Notes: generated by a model from the letters alone, not told the origin. Counted from the stretch's first letter, positions 9,621 to 22,530 are shown. The stretch is DNA of 64,000 nt from Rhopalosiphum padi (GCF_020882245.1 NC_083597.1:2576581-2640580); one strand, 5' to 3'. Program-made: numbers and translations.

Positions 9621-12600
9621 TGTTGATTTAAACACTTTTTTTCTTGATTTTCAAAAGTCTTCTTTCCGGAAACTTGTAATGTAATGTAGTATAAATAGGT
9701 AATAATATAATATAAAATGTATTGATTTAATGGGAGAGGCTTTAAAAACCTCAGGTTGATGTCCTAGATTTTTTAACTATATAAAAAAATAAATAAATAA
9801 TATTAATTAATAATGATTAAGAAAATAATAGTTTTAAGATATTATCCACAAATCGCAACCGTTTATTCTAGTCTATAATTTAATTGGTATGGACAGTATT
9901 ACCCCTACTCGATTTAATGGAAAACATAAATAAGATATTTGTTTTTAAATCATCTTCAATTTTGACAATAACAAACACCAAAGAATATATATAATCATTG
10001 ACGTAAAATACTTATAAATAGCAATTTGTGTTTTTATAAGGGGCCTGAAATATTAGTAGTTATACCCTGGCTTCCCAAGACTTATAGGATCTAATACTGT
10101 TAATATTTATATAAATATTATATTCGGGCCACAATTTCAAAGTAATTCGTGTACGTTAAAATACGCCCAAAACATCGTAATGACCGTTCGTGTGGCGTGA
10201 ACGGATCGTGTGGTCGTGTGCAAACGTATACATAATAATATATTAATATAATATCCGCGAGCAATCGAAGCTGCTCAATTATTATTATTATTATTATTAA
10301 TATTATAACTTATTACTTATTAGGGTCAAGACGTCAGTTTTTGCGTGCAACGCACACGAAATTGCGCAATGGTCCATCCGGATTTTTTTTTTTTAAACCG
10401 GTCACCGAAGACGTACCGACAATAATTATTATGCCACCACAATATAATAAAGATAGCATGTGATTTGCTTTGACAGATAATGGAAACGTAAAATATTTAT
10501 ATATTTATATTTATTATATGTTTTTCTAATAATTAGGTTATACTTTCGCAACTCATCCAAAACAATTAACATACTACATGTGCAAAGCATTATATGTGCA
10601 TAATGGCGGAAGACTCGTACGAAAAAGTATTAATATTCAACTATAGGAAGCTACACTGACATCGAACCAATACGACGATTTCTGTTTATTTCGTCTATAC
10701 GCAAGAACGAGTACTCGTGCGCAAATTCCATAATTTCAATAAAAAAAAAAAAACTAATAGGAAATAATAACTAATACATTCTAGAAATGCGAATTCCTCC
10801 GACCTTATTTGTTTTGTTATTCCTCATAATTAACACATCATCGGATTCCACTTTTTGCTAACCACTATCCGTTCTACAGGTGCAGGTTCATAGCATAATG
10901 TGTGTGTTCCGACTAAACGAGGACCTATCTCGCATACCTCCCGAATTTATTATAATAATTACAATGTTGTTCTGTTGGAATTTCTAAGTAATATTGTTAT
11001 AAATTTAAAATATTATTATTAATTGTTATATAATCGTATAATAGATTTTAATATCTCACGTCACGAAATTAAATATTTACACAGTGAAAAGTTTTTATTT
11101 TATGATTTACAATAATTATATTTCCGGGAAATATTCTATAATAAAACGCTCTATAATATTATTATAAGCCCCGCTTGATACCTACATAAAGTACCGAAAT
11201 AATATACGATATTTCATTGTTGTTGATGGGTTTTTTTTACAAAATGTAATAAATTACCACTATTTATATTCAACCAAAAATTTACTCTCATTAAAATATT
11301 CTAACGAATATTAGAGCTTAAAATTAAATTATATACTTTATTTTTTTGTTCAAATTTATCAAAATAAATTATTCTTGAAAAAAAATCAAATAAAAACTTA
11401 AAATAAAGATTTAAATAGTTTAGAAACTCAATAAAAATAACGAAATTACATTACATAGAAATAAAGTTTTACATATTTTTGGATATAAAAATCATATTAT
11501 AATAATTATAATAATATCGTCGTCTAAAAACAATTTTTACTATGTTTTCAATTGGCTTATTATTACTGTATTATATACTTGATTGAATGAATAATTTGTA
11601 AAGTGTATTAACTGTGTCTAACAACTGTTATGTAATAAAAATACAATGTATATTTATTTTCAAATGTATTTTATACTTCAGATGATTTGTATACACAAAA
11701 AATTTAATCATTCACCATTCACCATAATATTATTATGAAATGGTTAACTGAATAAGATTAAAATATATTTTCCAACAGGTATTAAAAATTATTGAAACAT
11801 TTAAAACATTTTCAAAATGTAGATTAAATTTTGTCATTCAAATTACTAGAATATATTTATTCATTCATTGGTGTCCACAGTTATTTCAAACCACTTCGAA
11901 ATCTGATTATTTATTTTTCGACAATAATTTCACCATATAAATAACTTTTAATGTGTTATTTTGCATTTAAAATTATAATGATTGTGTAATTTAATTTTTA
12001 TAGGCACTCAATTTTTTACTGTGCAAGTTGTTTGAGGTATAACATAATAAATGTATAAACAAAGAAATTAAATACTTGAACACTAAATAAAATTATGCAC
12101 TGAATATGTAATTATATGACTCATAAAATATACGAATTACAAACCACATAAGTTAATATTAATAACATTATTTTATATACACGAGAATTACATAAAAATC
12201 AAATATTTAGCAATTATTAAACATAGGTACATTATAAATTGAATTTCCAGCAAGAACGTAAGTATTTTAATCTTCGTCGTTAGTTAAATGATATAAAATA
12301 AAATAATACATTACTAATGGTAATTCTAAATAAATAAACAGCTTTTCTGTCAAAAATATTGTTTTTATTATAATATCAACAATATTATTATAAAGTAGTA
12401 TCTGTGAAACAAAAAACATATTGTTATAATAAAATAATGACTTAACAAGGATAAGTATATAGTATATGTAATAAATAATAATAATATAACAATATACAAA
12501 TGATTCATAAGGTTAATAAATAAATTAATAAAAATATTAACTATAATTACATAAAACAAAACCGTTTATATAAATATGTAGTATATTGTACAAATGGAAA

Positions 12601-12880
12601 TATATGTAGAACGAATAATTACTCGAGGTGATATTTCTTTAAAAGCCTTTGTGAATACCTATATTTTTTAAGAATTATTACGTTATTCTATTGCTAAATA
12701 CGAAATAATAATGATAGACTGCAATAAACCGATTCAACTTCGATTTTGTCATGAAAAGTTATTACGATTGTGTAGAAGCTCAATATCCTCCGAAAAGCGT
12801 TATGGTAATATGGCGCCGTTTAGGTAAGTGCAATAATAACAATAAAAAAAGCTAAATACAATACAATTTCGTTGTTTGTT
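9621..12880. other. AT-rich desert
   Basis: No supported gene over about 3.2 kb. It contains an (ATT)n tract at about 10277-10299 and a 13-A run at 10741-10753. A 63-codon minus-strand frame at 12368-12559 is almost entirely I, L, F, Y and N and is best explained by AT composition. A small CpG-richer segment at 10140-10420 includes TCAGT at 10336 without a well-placed TATA box. Confidence 0.6.
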
Positions 12881-13500
12881 TCGATGACTTGTGACGACGT
12901 CACGCGGGGGTGGCCGTACGGCTCAGTCTTGCATATTATGAATTAATATTTATATGTGTATAATATGAATATGACTTTTTTACAAACGATATCATATTAT
13001 ACGACTCCGCAGGCAAAATGTCCTCGCGTTCGCGTGTATGTATTTGTACAATATTATGTAATAAATTAATATACAATGATATAAATACGCACTCACACAC
13101 GTACACCGCAGTTTATACCAACGCTATTTCCCCATACGCACGATGATATCCATTTGGAAAACCCACTGAACCGAGTGTCGACGACCATTGCCAGCCGGAA
13201 AATTCACATTAACAGCCATATATATATATATATATATATACACGCATTCGACCCGAAAACCGTATAGAATGATGAGGTGCGCGTTCCCGCGGGAGGGTCG
13301 GAAGGGCGGTGTAATCCGATCTGCTCATCGAGTGACGTCACCTATATGTATATAATATGTACTTGGATATGTCAAAAGTCGTGTGGTAACACGTTCTGGG
13401 CGCAAAGGCCAGGGAGGAGCGAGCCGAAGCTCACTATCAGTTCCCGAGGGATCGTCGACGGCGCGGCGGTGTGACGCGACGAACGCGTGATATACGACTC
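12881..13500. promoter_or_regulatory. CpG-rich patch with a perfect CRE
   Basis: GC-rich segments at 12890-12930 and 13240-13490 flank an (AT)n tract. The full palindromic cAMP-response/ATF element TGACGTCA lies at 13333-13340, and GACGTCA recurs in the 12890s. TCAGT-type initiators occur near 12924 and 13435 but lack a TATA box at the right distance. This looks like regulatory DNA, TATA-less promoter or enhancer; the target gene is unknown. Confidence 0.3.
13218..13240. repeat. (AT)n microsatellite
   Basis: About 11 uninterrupted AT units between CpG-rich segments. Confidence 0.9.
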
Positions 13501-14159
13501 AAATCGACAGCGATGGAATGCTGTTCGTGATTTTCCTAGACGCGCACTACATGAATAAATGTAAACACATGGACATGAAAATGTCTATGTAGATATTTGG
13601 CGCTATATATCTATGTATAATGTGTGGGCATATTGCCGGCCAATGATGATATTTATATACTAATAATCTGTGGTTTAACTCTGCAACACCGTCGGTCTTC
13701 AAAAAAGCATTTACGGGAAATCTCATCGCTGGGAATTTACAAAAAGTCTTAACATTTTTGCAATGTGAATCCTAGATTTTCCCCGGTAATGTCTGAATTG
13801 TCGTTTGGCTACATAAGGGAAGCATGCGAGTGTTCAGACTTCAGACTAGTGGTGTACTTTACCGGCGAAACATCATTGGAACTTTTCCCGTTGGACTACA
13901 ACTAGTTGTAGGTAGGCATCAAACTGATTACATACAAATATTAATTATAATTATTACTGCTTATGGCTTAAGAGAAAAATGTATTGAATAATATTGATTT
14001 AGATCTGAATGTAGAACATAATATATTGTTAATAATATTAATATGAAATAAAAGTGAAATTTGTAATATCATAATATTCTGTTCTTATAAAACAAAATAT
14101 GAGATAGGTACTCATCTGTATTGTAATTACTAATTTTAGTACAACTTTGAAATAAGCGT
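13501..14159. other. Spacer downstream of the minus-strand peptide frame
   Basis: Mixed composition, AT-rich after 13920. No supported gene. On the minus strand this is the 3' flank of the candidate peptide gene; its likely AATAAA overlaps the stop codon at the right-hand edge. Confidence 0.5.
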
Positions 14160-14324
14160 TTATTTATACCCTAAAAATGTCATAAAATATCCTGGACGAA
14201 ACAAATTTGAGAAACGGTCAAATTGTTTTCCCTGACCGAATTGTTTTCCTAGTATACCATTGGTCCAGACTAACATCGTGCAAAAGAAAAAAAATAATAC
14301 AATACACTTAATATTATAAGACAT
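14160..14324 (-). CDS. Candidate small secreted peptide, 54 aa
   Basis: Minus-strand frame with a classic signal peptide: basic-polar start MSYNIK, a hydrophobic core with four consecutive F (residues 11-14), then a polar exit TNG near residue 23. The mature part is about 31 residues (from ILGKQF), is Cys-free, holds a repeated GKQF (residues 26-29 and 32-35) and ends LGYK. The internal ATG at 14324 is chosen because it has A at -3; an upstream ATG at 14351 would add nine residues. AATAAA overlaps the stop codon, and upstream a pyrimidine-rich TTCTATCTTCAG could be a 3' splice site for a leader intron. It could be a neuropeptide-like or salivary secreted peptide, or a chance frame. No homologue is recognised. 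Confidence 0.35.
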   Translation of the reverse strand: MSYNIKCIVLFFFFCTMLVWTNGILGKQFGQGKQFDRFSNLFRPGYFMTFLGYK

Positions 14325-14351
14325 TTTTAATTTAAACTGTATAAATTCCAT

Positions 14352-16206
14352 TAGTGTGTATAAAAAATTTTAAAAGTATCTGAAGATAGAATTTGATGCA
14401 TTTTATCATTGGAATTATCGTGATTGTATACTAATTTTTTTTTTGTATACCTATTTTATATACTTTTATGGAGTTTGTCAACATCGTTGATCGAAATTAA
14501 ATTTAACGCTTGATGGTTTGCCATTTCTGACCGTCTGCAACAATACAAAAGGTATACGCGTTGAAATATTAAGATTGAATATAATTTAAATTTTTCATGA
14601 AGTTGATTTCGTGCAAAGGAACGCAATAAAACGACAATATAAATACGATTATAAATCAATGATGATCAAACTCGCAAAAGGCGTATATACGTACACCGAA
14701 AGTTGCATAACCCCGTGATTCGACTTGGTCGTTTCTATATGTAATATTATCTTTTTTTCAACATATAATATTATAGTCTGTATCTTTTTCCACATGCATA
14801 GTATAACCGAAAAAAAATCCTCGAACATCTCCCAGAGGTGACTCAATTATTATGTTTGGTACAAATGTTTATGACAATTTTAATCTCGTAGCTGCATCTG
14901 CATGTACGAGTACATAACATTATAAATGAATACGTCAGACACATATTATTATACAGGTGCAGTTATATTTTCTATAATATGTATACGTTTATTACAATTC
15001 TACAAAATTTTATATACATATGTCGTATTCCGATTAATTTAACGAAACACGACGAAGGTTCAAACGTTAAAATCCAAGCCCCATTAACAATGTATCGCGT
15101 CTAATTTAGCCCAAGTGTAGTGTTTGCCTGACGGATTAACGTCGTCGTCGGCAAACACCCATATAATATATTATTATAATCCGGCAGGTCTTTTTTTCCC
15201 GTTACGCATTCATCTTCTCTCGCCGCTCGTAGTTCGTACGTTATACGCACGTCCCTTCATACACTGCCACTACACAATTTCGTTCGCCGACGGCTACTCG
15301 ATGTACAAGTGCAACGGAATACGATATGTACACATTTCGTAAATATTATATGATGAGTATATAATACATTTTATGACCACATATATACTATTATGTGTTA
15401 TACACTTATACTGCGTGATTCACCAATCATACACACCCCTGTTTTCTGCAATAATGCAATATTATATAAAATCTAATTTTTAGAATTTTGAAAATATATA
15501 CAGCAAAAATGAATTAATGTCAAACAAAAATACAATGAAAACATATTCAACAAAGGATAATAAACGCATTTTATTTTCGGCTATTGTAAGTACAATCTCT
15601 TTTAGTTCGTTGACACGTGATTGGTGTAAATGTAATGATATTAATAAAAATATATATTTTTTTTTAAATTACGTTGCACAATTTTTAATATTTATTAATT
15701 ATTATGTTAATTATATAAACTCATTCCATATAAATATGTGTCTGGATCCTACATCCCCGTGTATAATAGTAATACGTATTACAAGGAGATGATTTTTTAA
15801 ATTAAGATCAACCATTTTAATAAATTTGTGCATTTATTTCTAATTCTGATTTTTGTATTTTTTAAATGTACTTAAAGAATAGGCTCAATTTTTTCAAATA
15901 TTTTATTCGTGATATTTAAGGTCTTAGCTATCAAGTGACTATTTTATCATAGTTTTATTTTAATTGTATTAAACACAAGCTAGATACATTATAATATTAT
16001 ATCCAATTAAAATAAATTCTAAAGTATGGTAATAGAGGACAGATGTGTGGCCTAATCTAGTACAAGGAACTTGCAGAATAATATACAAATTGTATGACGT
16101 ATGTACATTTTATTTATTTATTCTTATTATAATTGATACGCCACCCTATATAGGCAAATCCTCGTGAATAAGGTGATATGAACTAAAATTGACATGAGTC
16201 ATAAAA
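14352..16206. other. Spacer with a possible minus-strand leader and a CpG-rich patch
   Basis: On the minus strand, CTTTTGTATTGTTGCAG ending at about 14538 is a strong 3' splice-site match, which could place a leader exon for the peptide frame at about 14450-14537. Further minus-strand frames up to 14846 are open but unrecognised. A CpG-richer patch lies at 15120-15310. A plus-strand ATG frame at 15517-15792 (91 codons) is AT-composed and not called. Confidence 0.4.
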
Positions 16207-16473
16207 ATGTATACGACAATATTATTTTTTACAATTTTTTCACACTATTCAACGCTTAATTCACTCGTACCAATAAAAACGATTTTATCAAAAACATGCG
16301 AAGAAGAAACGATCGTCAGCAACCGTTTTGTGATCACCGAAAATATCGTGATTACTTATTTGCGAGATTTGAATCATTATAAAGTATCATTAGACCATCA
16401 ATTATCGGGAAATATCCTTAGTTGGGTAGAGTCAACTTTTGAACACGCACTACAGAGGACGAAACTGTTTTGA
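16207..16473 (+). CDS. Candidate secreted orphan protein, 88 aa
   Basis: ATG-initiated frame with A at -3. The first about 22 residues (MYTTILFFTIFSHYS onward) are hydrophobic and could serve as a signal peptide. The rest is soluble, mixed in charge, with a single Cys near residue 31 and no domain I recognise. Codon composition is more balanced than the surroundings. No poly(A) signal or promoter is convincingly linked to it. Chance frames of this length are expected several times in the window, so confidence is low. Confidence 0.22.
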   Translation: MYTTILFFTIFSHYSTLNSLVPIKTILSKTCEEETIVSNRFVITENIVITYLRDLNHYKVSLDHQLSGNILSWVESTFEHALQRTKLF

Positions 16474-17011
16474 ACTCTGCAGTCTGCTGCTGCTTAAAGT
16501 AAGACGTATTATTAATGGATTCACCTAAACAACAGTATTAAGTCTGCACTGCGACTGTAGTATAAATACAACGACTATGGTCCACATATTATGTACATAC
16601 ATTAAATTTTCATTTTTCAGTCAATCAGTTTTAAGAAAATATACTGGCCACCGATTAATAGTGGTGTGCATTGCAATAAAATTCCATCGAAACAAGTCTT
16701 GTACCTACTTATATTTTTGCAAACCTCATCATTTCTGGACCGAAAAATAGCGACGCACGTTTCCCAAAGATCTATAGCCAAGGGCTACGCATCAAAGTAA
16801 AACGATAAAATATCATATCACCTACGTTATTCAAAAGTCCTTTCAGTTCTTTGTGGTTGCCTTACTCACCTTGTAATGCATAAAAAAGTATTATTATGCC
16901 AACCTTGATGAAGTATACGTTTAAAAATAGTTATATCAGCAGTATAATATTATTTGTTGTGAAAAAAAAAACTACAATTACTATCAGTCCAATATACTAT
17001 GAGTAGTGTAA

Positions 17012-17053
17012 GTACTAACATTGATTATAAATTCTATTTATAATCAATGGTAC
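17012..17053 (+). repeat. Dispersed asymmetric palindrome, copy A
   Basis: Perfect 14-bp arms (CATTGATTATAAAT at 17019-17032 and its complement at 17036-17049) around a 3-nt loop. Outside them GTAC at 17012-17015 pairs with GTAC at 17050-17053, with TAA unpaired on the left only. The same asymmetric design recurs at 38.8 and 42.4 kb, so it is a family and not a chance hairpin. Confidence 0.75.
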
Positions 17054-17792
17054 TAGCTATAATATAGAAATTAGCTTGTAGTTAGGCATTATTGCATTAA
17101 TCATTGTATAAGCGAAAAATTAAAAATTAATGCATTATTCAGATATGTTTTCAAATTACGCTCCCTGCGCATGGTAAGTAAATGTTGAATAATTCACCTT
17201 AGTGGTGTAACCAGATACATTTTTTACGGTAGTTTTTACGTTTTAAATTTATTATTAATATTATTCCTTTAATTGTTATTAATTTATTATAATATAATAA
17301 GGATTATTTTATTATTACTTCGAATTAATAATATTATAATAATAAAATCGTATTATATAGAAAGTAGGTTGTATAATATTATTAAATATTAATAAACCTA
17401 TTTATGATTATTATATTATATATTCTATAAATTAAAAACTAGAATAGGGAAATAATACTAAGAACTAGCTTTATTTTATAATATTATATTATTTATATTA
17501 TTGTATATTTGTAATCGTTGAATTATAATATACAAGTGTAAAAACTCATAAAAAAAAATAATAAATATATTATATTATACATTATCTATTTTATTTTCAA
17601 ACAGTGTACCAATATTTAACATTTTAAAAGTTTAACTATTTATTTTTGGTTTATACATCAATACATATTTTATTTTACTCTGTTTATTAAAATGTTAATG
17701 TTTAATGTTAGTGTATTTAAGTGAATTTAAGAAAAAATAATTTAAAATTTAAATTAGTATTGTATAATACCTACATATCACACATATCTACT

Positions 17793-17818
17793 TTCTATAG
17801 GTAACATAACCTATAGAA
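17793..17818. repeat. Perfect 10-bp hairpin plus adjoining palindrome
   Basis: TTCTATAGGT at 17793-17802 is complementary to ACCTATAGAA at 17809-17818 with a 6-nt loop. It runs directly into a second palindrome, GAATAT-GA-ATATTC, at 17816-17829. Role unknown. Confidence 0.6.
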
Positions 17819-18392
17819 TATGAATATTCTATAAGTTCACCTTCTATATAATTTAATAATTATACTAAATAATAGATACTACTCAAATATCTCGTGATTT
17901 GTGCCCCCCACCCCCGCTGTAAAAATGCTGGATCCTAATCTAGCATTATTGTTAATTGTTATTGATCCTTCGCACCTGCAATTGAAAATATTCGTTTATA
18001 ATCCTATGGTATAAATATAATTTAATTTTATGAATTATTACAATATTATATTACGAGAAAAAACATTTAAAAGTAAATACAACTACAACAAACGCAAATG
18101 CTATAGGATTCGCTGATCTATGCGGCTATGCCCTAGCTGTGTCTATAATAACTGGCCAAGTGTTATCTACCTCACACGCATATAGAATGTTACATCTAGT
18201 TGCTGATTATTTTAACTCATCCCTTCATATAATTTTTAATTTTTGAGAATTGAAATTAATTATAACTATGCAATATATACATTACATACTACATAATTAA
18301 ATAAGAAAAACAATATATTATACAACATAGAAAAATAATCGTTTATTTACAATATACAATACTTAGGAAGTAAATATTATGAACATAAATCC

Positions 18393-18587
18393 ATGTTTAT
18401 CGAAGGGCCAACACCAGGTACAACGAGCAGAGGAGCAGACACATATTGGGTAAAGTGTTCTCTATCGTCATCTTCTTCGTACAGTTTTGTTTGCGGAACC
18501 GGAAATTTCCAAGATTTCGGGTTCTTATCGCATTACCCCGTTAAGCGTACGTACATATTAATATATTACACATATATTATAACGTAA
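18393..18587 (+). CDS. Candidate exon or gene fragment, 64 codons
   Basis: ATG-initiated frame whose first about 55 codons are GC-balanced (segments EGPTPGTTSRGADTYW and VCGTGNFQDFGFLSHYP) before running into AT-rich sequence. A strong 3' splice-site match, CTTCTTCGTACAG, ends at about 18483, after which two frames stay open to about 18560. It could be a decayed exon. No family recognised. Confidence 0.15.
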   Translation: MFIEGPTPGTTSRGADTYWVKCSLSSSSSYSFVCGTGNFQDFGFLSHYPVKRTYILIYYTYIIT

Positions 18588-21500
18588 ATATAATATATAT
18601 ATATATAGTATAGTTGGTCTGCAGGGTTGGCGGAATAGTTTCTTTATTGTTTGCCAAGAACTACCACATCCCTGTTCACGGTTTCTACGCTTTCTCGCTC
18701 CGTTAAAATACTTATTATAATAATAATAATTATATAATATATTCGTGCGTGTGTAATGTGTGTACTGTGAACATTCGCCGCCAATCGGCAGAAAGTGCCA
18801 AGACGGTTTTGCATTAATTTCAATTTCAATTTCGGCAGAGCATAATAGATTAATTATTATTGATAAGCTCTGCTATGAAGTCTCACCTAATGCTAAATTC
18901 CCGCTAAATCTATATTATGTACCTACATACAAGATACAACGATCCTGATAGTGTTATAATATGTGCAACGTGTTACATGGTTATGGAATTTTTTCTTAAT
19001 TCTTTCCTATGCGCTAGAAAAATGTAATACGAGTAATAAAACGAGTAATAATCAATACAGCGATACAATGACTAATGACTTACGAGTATACTATTAACGA
19101 TATAAATTCATCACTAAATAGTATATACTTGACCGTTGTACTGCAGACATTTTTTTTTATTTTAATACAAAACATATAATGTGTTTTTAAATCAAACACT
19201 GAAATAATTACAAAAAAAAGTAATTTGAACTATGAATTCAAAATACCTCAGTTAAAATATGAATTATAAATATGAAGTTATTATTTTAATGACATCGATA
19301 TCGTATAATAGTTACATATTATATATTTTATATGTATCACGTAATCTTAGGTATATTATTTTAATAAAATAATAAAAGTTTTACTCGAAATAAGATTATA
19401 AATTAAATATTAATACTCATCAAGATCATTAATCATTAGGTACTTATCAAACATTTAAACATAAACTTAGAGTTAAACAAATAAAAATATACTTCGAAGA
19501 AAACTCAACATTGTGATAAACGGACGCCTGTAAAGAATACCTACCCTTAACTTGAAAGTGAGTAACTTATTTCACTGTCCAGCTAAAACAATATTGCTCT
19601 GTGGATGTCATTTTGCAAAAAAGTTTTAATGCCAAAAACTGACATTTGACAAGCTTTTTACAAAATATGAAATTCTAGAAATACAGTAGAAACAAAAAAG
19701 GGTGGATTTATAAAACAATTCTTCGAGCGGAATGACGGATATCATTTTGACGGGAGACAACCATCTGTATTCTGTATAGCAAAATATATAAATGAACAAG
19801 TTTAAATTAAATACAATCAACCTAAATGATTATGTAATTTTGTAATTCAATAATACTTGAATTCAAACAAATTATAAAAACATCTTATCATTACATTTTT
19901 TATTTATAATCAAATCATGATTTAAACAAAATAGAAGTATACTTATACCTATTAAAATTTTTAATTTAATTTAAAAAATATTTTTATATATTATTATATA
20001 TATTATATGTTTGAGACTGGAGTATTACCTTGGGAGCAATAAAGGTAATTACTCTCCATAAAATAATTATAGAGAGCCTTGCAATTGCACAGGAATTTAA
20101 TAAATAATGAATCTTGAGAAATAAAATTATTTTAATATGGGTACTGAAAATGATGATTTTTACATGAAGAAAAATAATAACACATTTTTTTTATATATAG
20201 ATTTTTCAGTTCAACAGTAATGAATTGCTTATTTTGTATAATAGTTGCAAGGGTGCATATTATGCATACAATTCGTGTTAAATTATTAATTTCCCAAGTA
20301 TAATAATAATATTGTTAAATCTCCCAATCCACCTCCACATATTTAATTTAATTGTAATAGAAACTTAGAAAGGTTTACCATAAGTCAGAATTAAACTATA
20401 ATAGCTAAAGACGAACCAAAATATTTTTTTTATTATTTTATCGATAGAGAAATGTATATTCAATAATTTCAAATGACAGTATAATATTTTAAAGTTGTAA
20501 TTATAAATTACATTTTTAAATTTATAATTTTTATTTATACCGAAGTTTAAAATACTAACCAGTAAAATTAATATTTTTATACATTAAAACAATATTTGTA
20601 TAACTAGATAAGAACATTAAAAACTAATAGAATTTCGTACATATATAGCTCTTAATATTACATAAAATGTAATTTTGGTATACACCTGTAATTAAAATAT
20701 CATTATAAAAAATAATAATTAATAAATAGTTTTACTAATTGATTTTAAAAATATATAAAGTATGAAATATTTTTCAATTTCATTTAATCTTGTGGGTACA
20801 TTTAATATTATGAAGTAAAAAACAACACTTTGTTTTACAGTTTTGAGCAACATGATATAATGTTTTTTTTATGTTACCTGAAAAGTCGTGATTTATTTTT
20901 ACTTGGCACTTTTTTAATATCGTGCTGTTTGTCGACATAATAATTAAATACTATGGTAAAAACAGAACATATATATTGTTTATTCGTTCGTTTCTAGTCT
21001 TTCACTAATAAATAAAAATAAATAAAACAATAGTTACTTATTCTAATTCCTAATTTTTAAATGTTTTCAATAGCGTTAGAGTGGGCAATAGCTGAAAAAT
21101 AATTTATAAAAAGTTGTTTTAAAAAAATATGATAATTCACATTTCATTTTAAATTGTGAAATTATACATATTACAGAATATAAAATAGAATAAACGTTAT
21201 TATTTAATTGTACGTGAATATAATATGGCATATGATAATAATACACTAAGTATTTAAAATTTTAACAGGAAATTAACTCAACATTATATAATCAAATACA
21301 AAATAAACAAAGGTACATAGAATAGTTACCTATTATATTTATTACACAATATAGCTTTATATTTTTTTTCTCAATAATGTTATATCATACGTTAGATATA
21401 TAAGTACCTACACATTTATTAATATATTGTTTAATTGTCCGAACGTAAGGCGAAAGTCAGATAGATACTGTAGTGTAGGTATTAGGTATATAGACATAAA

Positions 21501-21885
21501 TGATTTGCGCCTAAATAACTGTGTGAAGTAGAGACCGATCCTTGACTCTGTTTCTTTTAAGTTCTAATACTTTGTTATATATTTTTGTTATTTCCAGAGT
21601 GTAAAAAACAAATTTATGCAGTGACCAATAGTTTCTATTCAAAATTTGAAAAGACCTGCCGTTTTTTGTTTATTATCTATCATCTGATTAATAATAATTT
21701 CGAATTTAAGTTTTTCATCCCGGTGTTTTATTTACTTTTTCTACATTTTTTAAGCACCTTATAAGCACTTTTATAGCTGTTAATGACAACGATATTTAAC
21801 TTTAAGAATCGCGAACATTAGACCTTATAGTAAAACATGGCGATGACGTGGTATAACATGCATAATTGGACTCAATATAATAAAA
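18588..21885. other. AT-rich desert
   Basis: No supported gene over about 3.3 kb. It contains a short hairpin at 20019-20057 (listed separately), AT-repeat tracts near 18590-18610 and A/T homopolymers. Short frames here are AT-composed and unrecognised. Confidence 0.6.
20019..20057. repeat. Imperfect hairpin
   Basis: GGAGTATTACCTT at 20019-20031 pairs with AAGGTAATTACTCTCC at 20042-20057 with small bulges, around a 10-nt loop. An isolated structure; role unknown. Confidence 0.4.
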
Positions 21886-22530
21886 CGAGCCGTATAATGT
21901 ATTAATGTGTATATCGATGGCTAAGACTTAAAAGGCCAAGTATGATATGTCACAAATACCAAAATGTTCAAAAGAGCCATTTAAAGTTTTACTATTTTTA
22001 AAATACCTATAGTTTTTCAAATGTAAGTTTTAACTTATGGTGTTTAATTTATAGTATAATGTTAATTTGCTAGCTTAACTCGACTAAAATATTTTTTTGT
22101 TTTAGTTATTTTTAAGTGGAATTAAAATGGACTTATTACAAATAGCAATTGTAATTGTATTTTACTACAGTCAAAAATTGAATTTATCAATTTTGACAAA
22201 TAGTGTATACCTATCGTACTTATGTTAAAATAAGCACCAACGTTAATATATCTATTTAAAATTTTAAAATAATTGTAAGTCACATTTTTTTGGACTTATA
22301 ATTTTTGTACATTCAAAAATATTATCAGCTCGTAAAATGCCAAATATTATTATGTAAAAATAACACACTTTTAATAATTTTGGACAATTGATATTTGTCA
22401 GAATCATAAACAGCATCTAGTTTTCTTGATTGGACGTCATATAAAACCAAATTTTGAAAAAGTGTACATTTTATACTTGGCCTTTTAGCCATCGGTATAC
22501 ATATATCTTGCATTATAATATACGAGATAA
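21886..22530. mobile_element. Inverted-repeat (TIR-type) element, about 0.65 kb
   Basis: The arms at about 21886-21953 and 22463-22527 are imperfect inverted repeats. Both carry CGATGGCTAA and AAGGCCAAGTAT in the same order; the left arm has a 7-nt insertion between those blocks. Outer segments also correspond (CGTATAATG on the left, CGTATATTATAATG on the right). Similarity may continue outward to about 21840 and 22580, where both sides show GGCG and GCATAAT motifs. The interior is AT-rich. This is the design of a TIR transposon remnant or MITE; no transposase or clear target-site duplication was identified. Confidence 0.5.
22325..22513 (-). pseudogene. Short frame in the right arm of the inverted-repeat element
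   Basis: ATG-initiated frame of 62 codons reading inward from the right arm; a second ATG at residue 8 starts MAKRPSIK. The left arm contains a diverged inverted counterpart of the same start region (MAK, then KRPS after an insertion), disrupted by a stop. The start of a coding sequence therefore seems duplicated in inverted orientation, as expected for a remnant of a mobile-element protein gene. The family is not recognised and no catalytic motif is visible. Confidence 0.3.

Larger units (their letters stand above)
16474..18392. other. AT-rich spacer with two hairpins
   Basis: TATAAATA at 16561-16568 is a perfect TATA-type motif, but no TCAGT initiator lies about 30 bp downstream. Copy A of the dispersed palindrome lies at 17012-17053 and a perfect 10-bp hairpin at 17793-17818, both listed separately. 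No gene supported. Confidence 0.55.

Noticed and set aside
10603..10753. Short frame MAEDSYEKVLIFNYRKLH followed by a 13-A run, as in a processed insertion
   Set aside because: Only 18 codons, the A-run directly abuts AATA without normal spacing, and no target duplication was found.
12368..12559. 63-codon hydrophobic frame, minus strand
   Set aside because: Composed almost only of I, L, F, Y and N as expected from AT repeats; no signals.
15517..15792. 91-codon ATG frame
   Set aside because: AT-driven composition, no signal peptide, no splice or poly(A) support; length is within chance.
16561..16568. TATAAATA as a promoter
   Set aside because: No initiator about 30 bp downstream and no plausible transcript; such AT words are common here.
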